9,899 nt of DNA, taken from the NCBI GenBank assembly GCA_011390035.1, contig JAABTE010000074.1, positions 1 through 9,899 of the forward strand, read 5' to 3'. A model generated the notes under the pieces. It made no database searches. It was not told the origin of the DNA and saw nothing but the letters and a program-made list of their open reading frames with translations. How positions within the stretch are numbered: the first letter of the stretch is position 1; each line of letters opens with the position of its first letter. This stretch comes from Desulfobacteraceae bacterium (GTDB lineage: Bacteria > Desulfobacterota > Desulfobacteria > Desulfobacterales > JAABSP01). Both the position numbers and the translations under genes were made by a program. Shown here one piece after another: positions 1-6,743 of this stretch.

Positions 1-152
1 CGGCCGGGTTTCTGGATCAGATTGGTGAATATGTATCGCTGGAGGCGCTGGATGAATTGTCAGCTTTCCGGGATCTTCGCCGGGACCTCCGGGGAGCCCT
101 GTTGGCGCTTGGTTATCTTGTGGAGAAAAGTCCGCGACTGACTTCGCATTAG
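1..152 (+). CDS. 3' end of an unidentified gene (partial)
   Basis: An open frame enters from the left edge (first full codon at base 3) and ends at a TAG at 150-152, giving the last 49 residues of a protein. The peptide is rich in Leu, Arg, Asp and Glu, looks helical and soluble, and ends in SPRLTSH. I do not recognise the family from this fragment. It ends 53 bases before the GTG of the next gene on the same strand, so the two could be co-transcribed. The frame could be chance, but amino-acid composition and lack of stops fit a real C-terminus. Confidence 0.5.
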   Translation, partial: AGFLDQIGEYVSLEALDELSAFRDLRRDLRGALLALGYLVEKSPRLTSH

Positions 153-158
153 TATAAA
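153..158 (+). promoter_or_regulatory. possible -10 element (TATAAA)
   Basis: TATAAA directly follows the stop of the upstream gene, in a short A-rich stretch. No acceptable -35 is seen at 16-18 bp upstream, so this would need an activator or another sigma factor. If used, transcription would begin near 165, just before the inverted repeat and the ribosome site of the ATPase gene. Confidence 0.2.
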
Positions 159-170
159 AACGAAGAAAAA

Positions 171-189
171 GTTGGAACGATTTTCCAAC
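171..189 (+). repeat. perfect 7-bp inverted repeat before the ATPase gene
   Basis: GTTGGAA (171-177) and TTCCAAC (183-189) are perfect inverted copies separated by 5 bases. The repeat sits just upstream of the Shine-Dalgarno site at 194-200. It could be an operator or an mRNA hairpin affecting translation of the downstream gene. Read on the - strand it is followed by TTTTTC, like a weak intrinsic terminator, but no - strand gene ends here. Confidence 0.45.
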
Positions 190-193
190 AAAG

Positions 194-200
194 AAAGGAG
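194..200 (+). promoter_or_regulatory. ribosome binding site deciding the GTG start
   Basis: AAAGGAG lies 5 bases before the GTG at 206. This strong Shine-Dalgarno match is the reason for choosing the GTG, since no ATG in frame is as well placed. Confidence 0.75.
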
Positions 201-205
201 ACGCG

Positions 206-1795
206 GTGCAAGTCAGGGATCTTCCGGTCGGCGTTCAAAATTTTGAAAAGCTCAGAGCCGGCGACTTCATATATGTGGACAAAACCCGATATTTCCATGA
301 AATGGCCCGTCCGGCCCAGGGTTTTTATTTCCTGTCCCGCCCCCGCAGATTCGGCAAATCTCTTACAATGTCAACGCTGAAATGCCTTTTCGAAGGCAAG
401 AGAGAGCTGTTCGAGGGCCTGTGGATCGAAAGGGAGACGGAATGGGAATGGCGGCCGCATCCGGTTCTGGTGATCGATTTCAATGAAATCGCCTCCGAAA
501 GCCCGGAAGCGATGCGCGAGACGCTGTCCCTTTCTATCCGGCAGACGGCCCGGCGTCATGAAATAGTTATTGAATCGGAATATCTTCAAACCCAGCTTCA
601 GGAGCTGATAATCGGGCTTGCGGAACGTCATCGGGCCGGGGTCGTCGTGTTGATTGATGAGTATGACAAGCCCATCATCGCCCACCTGGGAAAGGGGCCG
701 GAGGCGCTTGATGTGGCCAGGCGGAATCGGGAGATCATGAAGCCCTTTTTCGGCACGCTGAAGGGGGCGCGCGTGTCGGAATGCCTGCGCTTTGTCTTTC
801 TGACCGGAGTATCCAAGTTCAGCCGGGTGTCGATCTTTTCGGAGCTGAACAATCTCGAGGACATCACCATGGCGGAATCCTATGCCGACATGCTGGGCTA
901 CAATCGCGAGGAGATGGTCCGCTACTTCGGGCCCCACATGGCGGCCATGGCCGAAAAACTCGGAATTCCGGAAAACCAGATGCCGGAAAGGCTGGCCGAG
1001 CATTATGATGGCTATCGATTCTCAACACGGGATGAGCGGGTTTACAATCCCTTTTCCGTGATGTCCGCCATGAAGCGGCGGGCTTTCGACAGCTACTGGT
1101 TTGAAACCGGCACCCCGGCGTTTCTCGTGAACCTGATTCGGGAAAACAGATGGCATCCTCCCAGGATCGAGGACATGAAAGCGACCAAGGCCATGTTCAG
1201 CACCTATGATCTGGACGATTTGAGGCTCGAGGCCCTGCTTTTTCAGACGGGGTACGTCACCATAAAGGAGGTCGGCGAAAGGCGCTTTACATTCGATTAT
1301 CCCAACAGGGAAGTCAAAACGGCATTCCTTGAGGCCCTTTTTCATTCCTACAGCAAGGGGATAAAGGATCCTTCCCGGTTCGCGATGCTGGCCGATTATC
1401 TGATGGATGAGGATCTGGGCGCCTTCATCGAAACCGTTCGCGCCATTTTCGCCTCCATCCCCTATGCCCTGGAGACCCGGCGTGACGAAGCTTATTTTCA
1501 TGCGCTTTTCTACCTGATGGTCAGCGCTTCGGGGGCGGAGGCCAGAAGCGAGGTACTCACCTGCGAGGGGCGGATCGATCTGGTGGTGGCGTTTTCGGAC
1601 AAGATCTACATTATCGAATTCAAGTGCGGCCAGGGGGCGGCGGCGGCTCTCCGACAGATTCGAGACAAGAAATACGCGCAGAAATATCGGGGGCTCGGAA
1701 AGAAGATCATCCTGATGGGGATCGATTTCGATCCGGAAAAGCGCAACGTGGCGGAGTGGCGGTGGGAGCCGGATGAGGCGGCGCGAACGGAATGA
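206..1795 (+). CDS. AAA-ATPase-like / PD-(D/E)XK nuclease-like fusion protein
   Basis: The 529-residue protein has the two-part layout of the AAA-ATPase-like (PF09820 type) plus DUF1703 PD-(D/E)XK (PF08011 type) family, whose cellular role is not established. The N-terminus carries the family's entry motif (FIYVDKT, 21-27), a degenerate Walker A RPRRFGKS (45-52, Lys51), Walker B VVVLIDEYD (146-154, Asp151/Glu152), a sensor-like FLTGVSKFS (198-206) and the YDGYRF signature (267-272). The C-terminus has the nuclease core: Glu449, GRID (Asp458), IIEFK (Glu471, Lys473) and a downstream Gln484, so the catalytic set looks intact. No signal peptide or membrane segment is seen, so it is probably cytoplasmic. 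It starts at GTG behind AAAGGAG. The stop overlaps the start of the histidine kinase gene by ATGA, implying translational coupling. ATP hydrolysis and DNA cleavage are inferred from motifs only; the length is normal for the family. Confidence 0.9.
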   Translation: MQVRDLPVGVQNFEKLRAGDFIYVDKTRYFHEMARPAQGFYFLSRPRRFGKSLTMSTLKCLFEGKRELFEGLWIERETEWEWRPHPVLVIDFNEIASESPEAMRETLSLSIRQTARRHEIVIESEYLQTQLQELIIGLAERHRAGVVVLIDEYDKPIIAHLGKGPEALDVARRNREIMKPFFGTLKGARVSECLRFVFLTGVSKFSRVSIFSELNNLEDITMAESYADMLGYNREEMVRYFGPHMAAMAEKLGIPENQMPERLAEHYDGYRFSTRDERVYNPFSVMSAMKRRAFDSYWFETGTPAFLVNLIRENRWHPPRIEDMKATKAMFSTYDLDDLRLEALLFQTGYVTIKEVGERRFTFDYPNREVKTAFLEALFHSYSKGIKDPSRFAMLADYLMDEDLGAFIETVRAIFASIPYALETRRDEAYFHALFYLMVSASGAEARSEVLTCEGRIDLVVAFSDKIYIIEFKCGQGAAAALRQIRDKKYAQKYRGLGKKIILMGIDFDPEKRNVAEWRWEPDEAARTE

Positions 1796-4503
1796 ATCTT
1801 CGGCTCCGCCTCAACACCATCACCGCCCGGCTGATCCTGTCGAGCATCGTCATCATCCTTTTTAGCGTGCTGATCCAGATCGTTATTCTCACCGGTTACC
1901 TGCGGCGGGATGTCATCGAGCTGTCCTCCGTTCAACTTATGACCATCGCCAACTATGTGGCCCGGCATATCGACAATGACATCGAAGAGCGGCGCCAATT
2001 CCTGGAGCGCGTCTCGGCGCGGATGTCGCCGCCGATGCTCAAGGACCGGGAAGCCCTGGGCCGCTGGCTGATGGAGCTTCATCAGGTCAATCCCCTGTTT
2101 TCAAACGGCATGTTCATCACCGATCTGTCGGGCCTGACCATCGCCGATTATCCGGTCATGGCGGACCGGGTGGGCACTTCTTTCGCCGATAGGGATTATT
2201 TTCTGGGGGCCTCGGCCGGCGATTTTTCCATGGGGCGGCCCGTGTTCGGGCGGGTATCGGGAAGGCCGGTGCTGCCCATGGCAGCGCCCCTTCGAGACGG
2301 GGACGGAGCGGTTTGCGCGGTGCTGGCCGGCATATCGGATCTTCGATCCTCCAATTTTATCGAGGCGCTTTACACCACCCGAGTGGGAACCGAGGGAGGG
2401 CTGGTGCTGGTTTCGCCCCAGGACAAGCTGGTGATCGGCGCCTCGGATGTGGCGTTCGCCCTCAAGCCGGCGCCTGATCCGGGCATTCATCCCCAGCATG
2501 ACCGGGCCATGGCCGGGTTTCGCGGGGTGGGGGTGGATGTGAACGCCGGGGGCATCGAGGAGCTGGCGGCCATTGCCTCGGTGCCTTCGTCCGGATGGTT
2601 CGTGGTGGCCCGGATGCCCACCAGCGAGGTGTACGCGCCCGTTCGGCGGTTGAGAGACTTCATTTTAAAGACCACGGCCATCTTCGTGCCGTTCCTGTGG
2701 CTGCTGGTGGTGCTGGTGCTGGACTATCATCTTCGGGCCCTCCGGCGCACGGCCCAGCACGCCGAGCGAATGACCCGGGGCGAGATCCCCTTCGAGCAGA
2801 TGCCCCTGGAGCGGGACGACGAGGTGGGGCGCATGATCGCCGCGTTCAACCGGCTGCTGTCCCGGCTGATGGAGAGCCGGGCAGAAGCCCAGCGCCAGTG
2901 CGCCATCGCCCAGGATGCCACACGGGCCAAGAGCGTCTTTCTGGCCAACATGAGCCATGAGATCCGCACGCCCATGAACGCCATTCTCGGATTCAGCGAA
3001 ATCCTGATGGAAAAGGTCAAGGATCCCGCCCGGCGCGACTATCTGGCCATCATTCAGTCCAGCGGGCGGACGCTGCTGTCCCTGATCGACAACATCCTGG
3101 ATCTGTCCAAGATCGAGGCGGGCAAGATGGCCCCGCGCTCGGAGCCGTTCCACCTCGCGGCGCTGATCCGGGAGACCTGCCGGATGTTCGACATCCGGGT
3201 GGCGGAAAAGGGGATCGCGCTGGCGGTGGAAATCGGCGCGGACATTCCCGAATATGTGATCCTGGACCCCGTATGTTTCAGGCAGATCCTGATCAACCTG
3301 ATCGGCAACGCCGTCAAGTTCACCGAGTCCGGCCATATCCGGGCAGTGGTTCAGTGCCAGGTGGCGGGGTCGGCCGCCTGTCATCTGACGATTGCGGTGT
3401 CGGACACGGGCATCGGCATTCCGCCGGACAAGATCGATGCGATATTTCAGGAATTCGAGCAGGTGGACGGGCGCGCGCATGGCGGTGCCGGGCTGGGGCT
3501 GGCCATCACCCGCCGGCTGGTGGAGATGATGGACGGCGTCATAGCGGTGGAAAGCCGGTTGGGAAAGGGCAGTCGATTCCGTGTCGATTTTACCCGGGTG
3601 GAGGTGTGCGGCCGGAGGTCGGACATGATGGCCGAAGACGCGGCGGAAGCCTTGTCGGAAGCGACCCCGGTGACCTTCGCCCCCGCGGCCATCCTGGTGG
3701 TCGATGACATCCCCTATAACCGGGAGCTGATCCGGGGATTTCTTGCGCCTTATCCCATCGCCCTGATCGAGGCGGGGGACGGCGGCGAGGCGCTGGAGCG
3801 GCTCGGGGACGGGCCAATCGACCTTGTTCTGACCGATATCCGGATGCCGTCGCTCAATGGCTTTGAACTGCTCCGGGCCATTCGGGAATCGGGGGCGGTT
3901 GCGGGAAAGCCTCCCGTAATCGCCATGACCGCTTCGGTCATGCGGGAGGATGTTTCGCGGATCCAAGGCGCCTTCGACGGCTATCTGGCCAAGCCGGTGA
4001 CCCGGCGGCGGCTGTTGGCCGAGCTGAAGCGGTTCCTGCCCTTCCGGGCGCTGGAAATGCCGCCCGCGCCACCGCCGTCCGGGATCGAGGGAACGCTGCC
4101 CGCGCCCGAGGGATCGGGGACCGGGCCCGAGGAAGCGCCGCCGGCACTGTCCGCCCAGGTCCGGGCGCGTCTGCCGGAGATCCTGCGCCGGTTGAACGAG
4201 GAATTCATGCCCCTCTGGCGGGATCTGTCGGATGTGTATTACCTCGATGATATCGAGACCTTCGCGGCGAGGCTGAAACGGTTCTCCGAAGAGTGCGGCA
4301 TTCCGGCCCTTGCCGATTACAGCGGCCAATTGTTGGATTATGCCCGGCGCAATGACACCTTGGGGATCGATCGGCTGATGAGCCGATTTCAGGAGGTGGT
4401 GGATGGCATGGGGATTGGGACGGGGACGGCGGCCAGGGACCCGGGGCGGAAAGTCGCTTCGGAACGGGCGGAAGCTTCGGAGACCGGGGAAAATCGAGGT
4501 TGA
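1792..4503 (+). CDS. membrane-bound hybrid sensor histidine kinase (Cache-HAMP-HisKA-HATPase-REC)
   Basis: This 903-residue protein should autophosphorylate on His in response to an external signal and pass phosphate to its own receiver. In order it has: TM1 (about 14-37); a periplasmic double-Cache-like sensor (about 40-285, with DRDYF at 133-137 and a ligand-pocket-like APLRDGDG at 165-172); TM2 (about 289-312); HAMP (about 313-365); HisKA with SHEIRTP (His389); and HATPase with N-box Asn506, G1 DTGIGIP (538-544) and G2 GGAGLGLA (564-571). The receiver has Asp638/Asp639, phospho-acceptor Asp682, Thr713 and Lys734. After a Pro/Gly linker (about 755-785) comes a helical domain (about 787-873) aligning with HPt modules but with Ala826 where the phosphorylated His belongs. 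No DNA-binding output is present, so a separate regulator or HPt partner must exist elsewhere. The ATG lies in an ATGA overlap with the ATPase/nuclease gene. The ligand is unknown. Confidence 0.93.
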   Translation: MNLRLRLNTITARLILSSIVIILFSVLIQIVILTGYLRRDVIELSSVQLMTIANYVARHIDNDIEERRQFLERVSARMSPPMLKDREALGRWLMELHQVNPLFSNGMFITDLSGLTIADYPVMADRVGTSFADRDYFLGASAGDFSMGRPVFGRVSGRPVLPMAAPLRDGDGAVCAVLAGISDLRSSNFIEALYTTRVGTEGGLVLVSPQDKLVIGASDVAFALKPAPDPGIHPQHDRAMAGFRGVGVDVNAGGIEELAAIASVPSSGWFVVARMPTSEVYAPVRRLRDFILKTTAIFVPFLWLLVVLVLDYHLRALRRTAQHAERMTRGEIPFEQMPLERDDEVGRMIAAFNRLLSRLMESRAEAQRQCAIAQDATRAKSVFLANMSHEIRTPMNAILGFSEILMEKVKDPARRDYLAIIQSSGRTLLSLIDNILDLSKIEAGKMAPRSEPFHLAALIRETCRMFDIRVAEKGIALAVEIGADIPEYVILDPVCFRQILINLIGNAVKFTESGHIRAVVQCQVAGSAACHLTIAVSDTGIGIPPDKIDAIFQEFEQVDGRAHGGAGLGLAITRRLVEMMDGVIAVESRLGKGSRFRVDFTRVEVCGRRSDMMAEDAAEALSEATPVTFAPAAILVVDDIPYNRELIRGFLAPYPIALIEAGDGGEALERLGDGPIDLVLTDIRMPSLNGFELLRAIRESGAVAGKPPVIAMTASVMREDVSRIQGAFDGYLAKPVTRRRLLAELKRFLPFRALEMPPAPPPSGIEGTLPAPEGSGTGPEEAPPALSAQVRARLPEILRRLNEEFMPLWRDLSDVYYLDDIETFAARLKRFSEECGIPALADYSGQLLDYARRNDTLGIDRLMSRFQEVVDGMGIGTGTAARDPGRKVASERAEASETGENRG

Positions 4504-4505
4504 CA

Positions 4506-4549
4506 AGCCGTGATTTGCCGTTAATATCACGGCTGGAAGCAGGGGCTTC
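4506..4549 (+). terminator. two adjacent hairpins after the kinase gene (weak terminator candidate)
   Basis: Three bases past the kinase stop codon, AGCCGTGAT (4506-4514) and ATCACGGCT (4526-4534) form a perfect 9-bp stem with an 11-base loop. A second short stem follows, GAAGC/GCTTC (4536-4540 with 4545-4549). There is no T-tract after either, so this is not a classical intrinsic terminator. It may instead be a 3'-end stabilising structure or a processing site. Confidence 0.4.
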
Positions 4550-4571
4550 TTCGATGCCATGGCCCGGAGGG

Positions 4572-4600
4572 TTGAAGGGGCTTTACGAAGGGGATACATT
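4572..4600 (+). promoter_or_regulatory. candidate sigma70-type promoter for the small gene and DUF554
   Basis: TTGAAG (4572-4577) and TACATT (4595-4600) are separated by 17 bp, with 4 of 6 matches to consensus in each box. A T-run follows. A transcript would start around 4606-4608, leaving a leader of only about a dozen bases before the ATG at 4620, which also lacks a good Shine-Dalgarno. Confidence 0.35.
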
Positions 4601-4619
4601 TTTTTGGCATTTATGAAAA

Positions 4620-4838
4620 ATGGAAAAAACACGTAAAATCGCCAGGGTTTGCAGGAAATTCAACATAAAGGATCAGCCGACGGATTTTGCCTACTGGCAG
4701 ACCAGAAGCTACGAGGAGCGGCTGGCCTGCGTGGAAGAGATCCGGAGAGAATATCATGGATGGACGGCTGGCGCTGAGCCAAGACTTCAGAGAGTTTGCC
4801 GCATCGTCAAGTTGAAAGATGATGACACCTCTTCTTGA
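4620..4838 (+). CDS. small conserved-looking protein, function unknown
   Basis: A 72-residue, highly charged soluble protein. Its core layout (FAYWQTRSYEERLACVEEIR at 23-42, then YHGW and LQRVCRIVK) resembles a family of short bacterial proteins with a YW-x-ERL-x-VEELR-x-YYG-x-RLQRV pattern. From memory, these often sit beside nucleotidyltransferase-like genes in toxin-antitoxin-like pairs; that link is recollection, not shown here. No such partner is adjacent, because the next gene encodes a membrane protein. The ATG at 4620 is the first possible start, since an in-frame TGA lies at 4614-4616. It has no clear Shine-Dalgarno; the nearest purine tract (AAGGGG) is more than 25 bases upstream. 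The last residues (KDDDTSS) look like an extra tail. It may be co-transcribed with the gene 31 bases downstream. Confidence 0.7.
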   Translation: MEKTRKIARVCRKFNIKDQPTDFAYWQTRSYEERLACVEEIRREYHGWTAGAEPRLQRVCRIVKLKDDDTSS

Positions 4839-4869
4839 GAACTTGAAATAAGGCCGAAACGGGAGCCAA

Positions 4870-5568
4870 ATGTTTGGAACGATCGTAAACGCGATGGCCA
4901 TCATCGCGGGCGGAACGGCGGGGATCCTGCTGAAGCGGGGCATTCCCAGAAGCTACATGGACACGGTCATGCAGGCCATCAGCCTGGCGGTGCTGCTGAT
5001 CGGCATCCGGGGGGCGATGCGGTCGGATGATCTGCTGATCATCATCTTTTCGCTGGCCATCGGCGCCGTTGTCGGCGAGATGCTGCGCATCGACGGCCGG
5101 CTGGAGGAGATGGGCAACCGGATTCAGGACCGGTTCGCCAGGGGGGACGGGGAGAGTACCATGGCAAAGGGGTTCGTGACGGCCAGCCTGATCTTCTGCG
5201 TCGGGTCCATGGCCATCGTGGGCTCCCTGGAAAGCGGGCTGACGGGCAACCATCAGACCCTGTATGCAAAATCCGTGCTGGACGGCATCGCCTCGCTGAT
5301 ATTCGCCTCCACCTTCGGCGTTGGGGTGCTGTTTTCGGCCGCTTCGGTCTTTGTGTATCAGGGGGTCATCACCCTGAGCGCGGCGCTGATAAAGCCCTTT
5401 CTAACGCCGGAGGTGGTGGACCAGATGTCCGCGGTGGGCGGGGTGCTGATCATGGCCCTGGCCATCAACCTTTTGGAGATCAGGAAGATAAAGGTGGCCA
5501 ACATGCTGCCGGCCATCTTTATTCCACTGGTCTATTTCATCCTGCGTTGGATGCTCGGCATGGCGTGA
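4870..5568 (+). CDS. DUF554 family integral membrane protein (YqgA/YdfK-like)
   Basis: A 232-residue hydrophobic protein with about seven membrane segments (roughly 3-21, 36-49, 55-73, 103-121, 136-156, 160-178, 188-205 and 212-229). Its pattern matches DUF554: N-terminal GTIVNAMAIIAGGTAG, a central SLIFCVGSMAIVGSLESG, then KSVLDGIASL and VYQGVITL. The family is a presumed small-molecule or ion transporter of the inner membrane; no substrate is established. A charged loop (about 74-100) separates the third and fourth segments. The ATG at 4870 is preceded by GGGAG at 4861-4865 with 4-base spacing. It follows the 72-residue gene on the same strand and faces prs convergently across a tandem-repeat array. 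The length is normal and nothing is missing. Confidence 0.92.
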   Translation: MFGTIVNAMAIIAGGTAGILLKRGIPRSYMDTVMQAISLAVLLIGIRGAMRSDDLLIIIFSLAIGAVVGEMLRIDGRLEEMGNRIQDRFARGDGESTMAKGFVTASLIFCVGSMAIVGSLESGLTGNHQTLYAKSVLDGIASLIFASTFGVGVLFSAASVFVYQGVITLSAALIKPFLTPEVVDQMSAVGGVLIMALAINLLEIRKIKVANMLPAIFIPLVYFILRWMLGMA

Positions 5569-5593
5569 TTCGGCAATCCCGGATTTATCGATC

Positions 5594-5729
5594 CCGGTTC
5601 AGTCAGCCGCCCGGTTCAGTCAGCCGACCGATTCACTCGGCCGACCGGTTCAGTCAGCCACCCGGTTCAGTCGGCCGCCCGATTCAGTCAGCCGCCCGAT
5701 TCACTCGGCCGTCCGGTTCAGTCGGCTGA
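5594..5729. repeat. 17-bp tandem repeat array, eight units, overlapping the prs 3' end
   Basis: Eight head-to-tail units of exactly 17 bp fill 136 bp, with + strand consensus CCGGTTCAGTCAGCCGC. Units start at 5594, 5611, 5628, 5645, 5662, 5679, 5696 and 5713. Variants are ordered: units 3 and 7 share ATTCACTCGG in place of GTTCAGTCAG, so units 1-4 resemble units 5-8 with a 68-bp superperiod. The last unit and 9 bp of unit 7 lie inside prs and encode its final residues before the TGA at 5701-5703. The rest fills most of the convergent gap to DUF554. There is no spacer between units, so it is a minisatellite-type array and not CRISPR. Confidence 0.95.
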
Positions 5730-6612
5730 TGGTCTCGGCGATCCGTTTTCCCAGCCCCACCACCTGAACCCCCTGGGGCGCCGTTTCCCGGCCGATGCTG
5801 TCGGAGATAATCGTCCGCCGGATGGGCAGCCGGGCGAATTTTTCCAGGCAGTCGCCCACCATAAGGCCGTGGGTGGCGGCAACCGTTATTTCCGGCCGAC
5901 ATCCGGCTTCCAGCAGGGCCTCGGTTGCCTTTGCGATGGTGCCGCCGGTGCTGATCATGTCGTCCACCAATATGGGGGACCGATCCTTCACGTCGCCGAT
6001 GATCCGGCGCACGCTCACCGATTTTCCGCTTTCGCGCACCTTGTGAATCACCACTACGGGCATGTTCAGAATATCGGCGTAGCCGTGGGCCATCTTCACC
6101 GCCCCAAGGTCCGGGGCCACGATAACGCCGGTGTCGGCCGGCACGGCGTCGGCCAGGGCGGCGGCCATCAGGTCGAAGGCCGCCAGCCGATGCACGGGGA
6201 TGGGAAAGAAGCCCTCTATGGCCGGATTGTGCAGATGCACCGTCACCAGCCGGTCCATGCGGGTGCAGAGGATGTCGGCCACCAGCCGGGCGCTCAGGGG
6301 CTTTTGCCCCGCCTCCCGGCGATCCTGCCGGGCGTAGCCGTAATAGGGGATCACGGCGGTGATCCGGCCGGCGCCGGCCCGCCGGCCCGCGTCGGCCAGC
6401 AGCATCAGCTCCATCAGGTTGTCGGCAACCGGCGGCTGGGTGGGCTGGATCAGGTACAGGTCCCGGCCCTGGGCGTCGTCGTGGATTTCCACGATGTATT
6501 CGTTGTCCGGAAAGATCTCGATGTCGCATCGGCCTAAAGCAACGCCCAGGGCGTCCGCAATGGAACGGGCCAGGCCGGGGTTGGCCCGGCCGGATAAGAT
6601 CAGGGGTTTCAT
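5701..6612 (-). CDS. prs: ribose-phosphate pyrophosphokinase (PRPP synthetase), divergent class
   Basis: This 303-residue cytoplasmic enzyme should transfer pyrophosphate from ATP to ribose 5-phosphate, giving PRPP for purine, pyrimidine, His, Trp and NAD synthesis. Seen in order: FPDNEY (34-39), the ATP-side segment VIPYYGYARQDRR (87-99), HLH and IEGFFPIP (126-139, His128 at the conserved DLH position), APDLG (166-170) and the PRPP loop VDDMISTGGT (216-225). It departs from the typical bacterial enzyme: HLHN replaces DLHA, GAVKMAHG replaces the GGVxRAR segment, and the loop has IST instead of IDT. These features recall archaeal-type PRPP synthetases. The ATG at 6612 is chosen because family homology begins there and AAAGG lies about 9 bases upstream, although the frame stays open further upstream. 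It follows cydB by 131 bases on the same strand. Its last nine codons lie in the 17-bp repeat array. Confidence 0.9.
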   Translation of the reverse strand: MKPLILSGRANPGLARSIADALGVALGRCDIEIFPDNEYIVEIHDDAQGRDLYLIQPTQPPVADNLMELMLLADAGRRAGAGRITAVIPYYGYARQDRREAGQKPLSARLVADILCTRMDRLVTVHLHNPAIEGFFPIPVHRLAAFDLMAAALADAVPADTGVIVAPDLGAVKMAHGYADILNMPVVVIHKVRESGKSVSVRRIIGDVKDRSPILVDDMISTGGTIAKATEALLEAGCRPEITVAATHGLMVGDCLEKFARLPIRRTIISDSIGRETAPQGVQVVGLGKRIAETISRLNRTAE

Positions 6613-6743
6613 GACACAATGCCTTTCTTGGCTGGGGATTGGTGGAAAGCGAACCATCTCCGGCGAGCGGGCCGGTTCCGGCGATGGAACGCGCTTTGCC
6701 GGGCGGCGGGAAAGGGCAATGGCCGGCCTGACCCATTCCCTTA
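6613..6743 (-). other. cydB-prs intergenic gap, no gene seen
   Basis: These 131 bases hold no convincing promoter, no T-tract terminator and no CydX-like reading frame. A short GCCGG-AA-CCGGC palindrome is present near the middle. Readthrough from cydAB into prs is therefore the simplest reading. Confidence 0.5.

Noticed and set aside
171..189. - strand intrinsic terminator (stem followed by TTTTTC)
   Set aside because: The stem is AT-containing and short, and no - strand gene ends at this place.
2665..4632. 655-codon open frame on the - strand opposite the histidine kinase
   Set aside because: It is antisense to an intact kinase with all catalytic motifs. Its product is His/Pro/Gln/Arg-rich without domains, as expected from GC-rich antisense frames.
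5547..5729. 60-codon + strand frame through the tandem repeats
   Set aside because: The frame is open only because the 17-bp unit lacks + strand stops. It overlaps the DUF554 end and has no ribosome site of its own.
5594..5729. CRISPR array
   Set aside because: The repeats are contiguous with no spacers, 17 bp is too short, and no cas gene is present.
5869..6537. 222-codon open frame on the + strand opposite prs
   Set aside because: Shadow of prs, which carries the PRPP loop and ATP-binding motifs in the other strand.
6613..6743. cydX-type small subunit gene after cydB
   Set aside because: No short hydrophobic frame with a start and ribosome site was found on the - strand of this gap.
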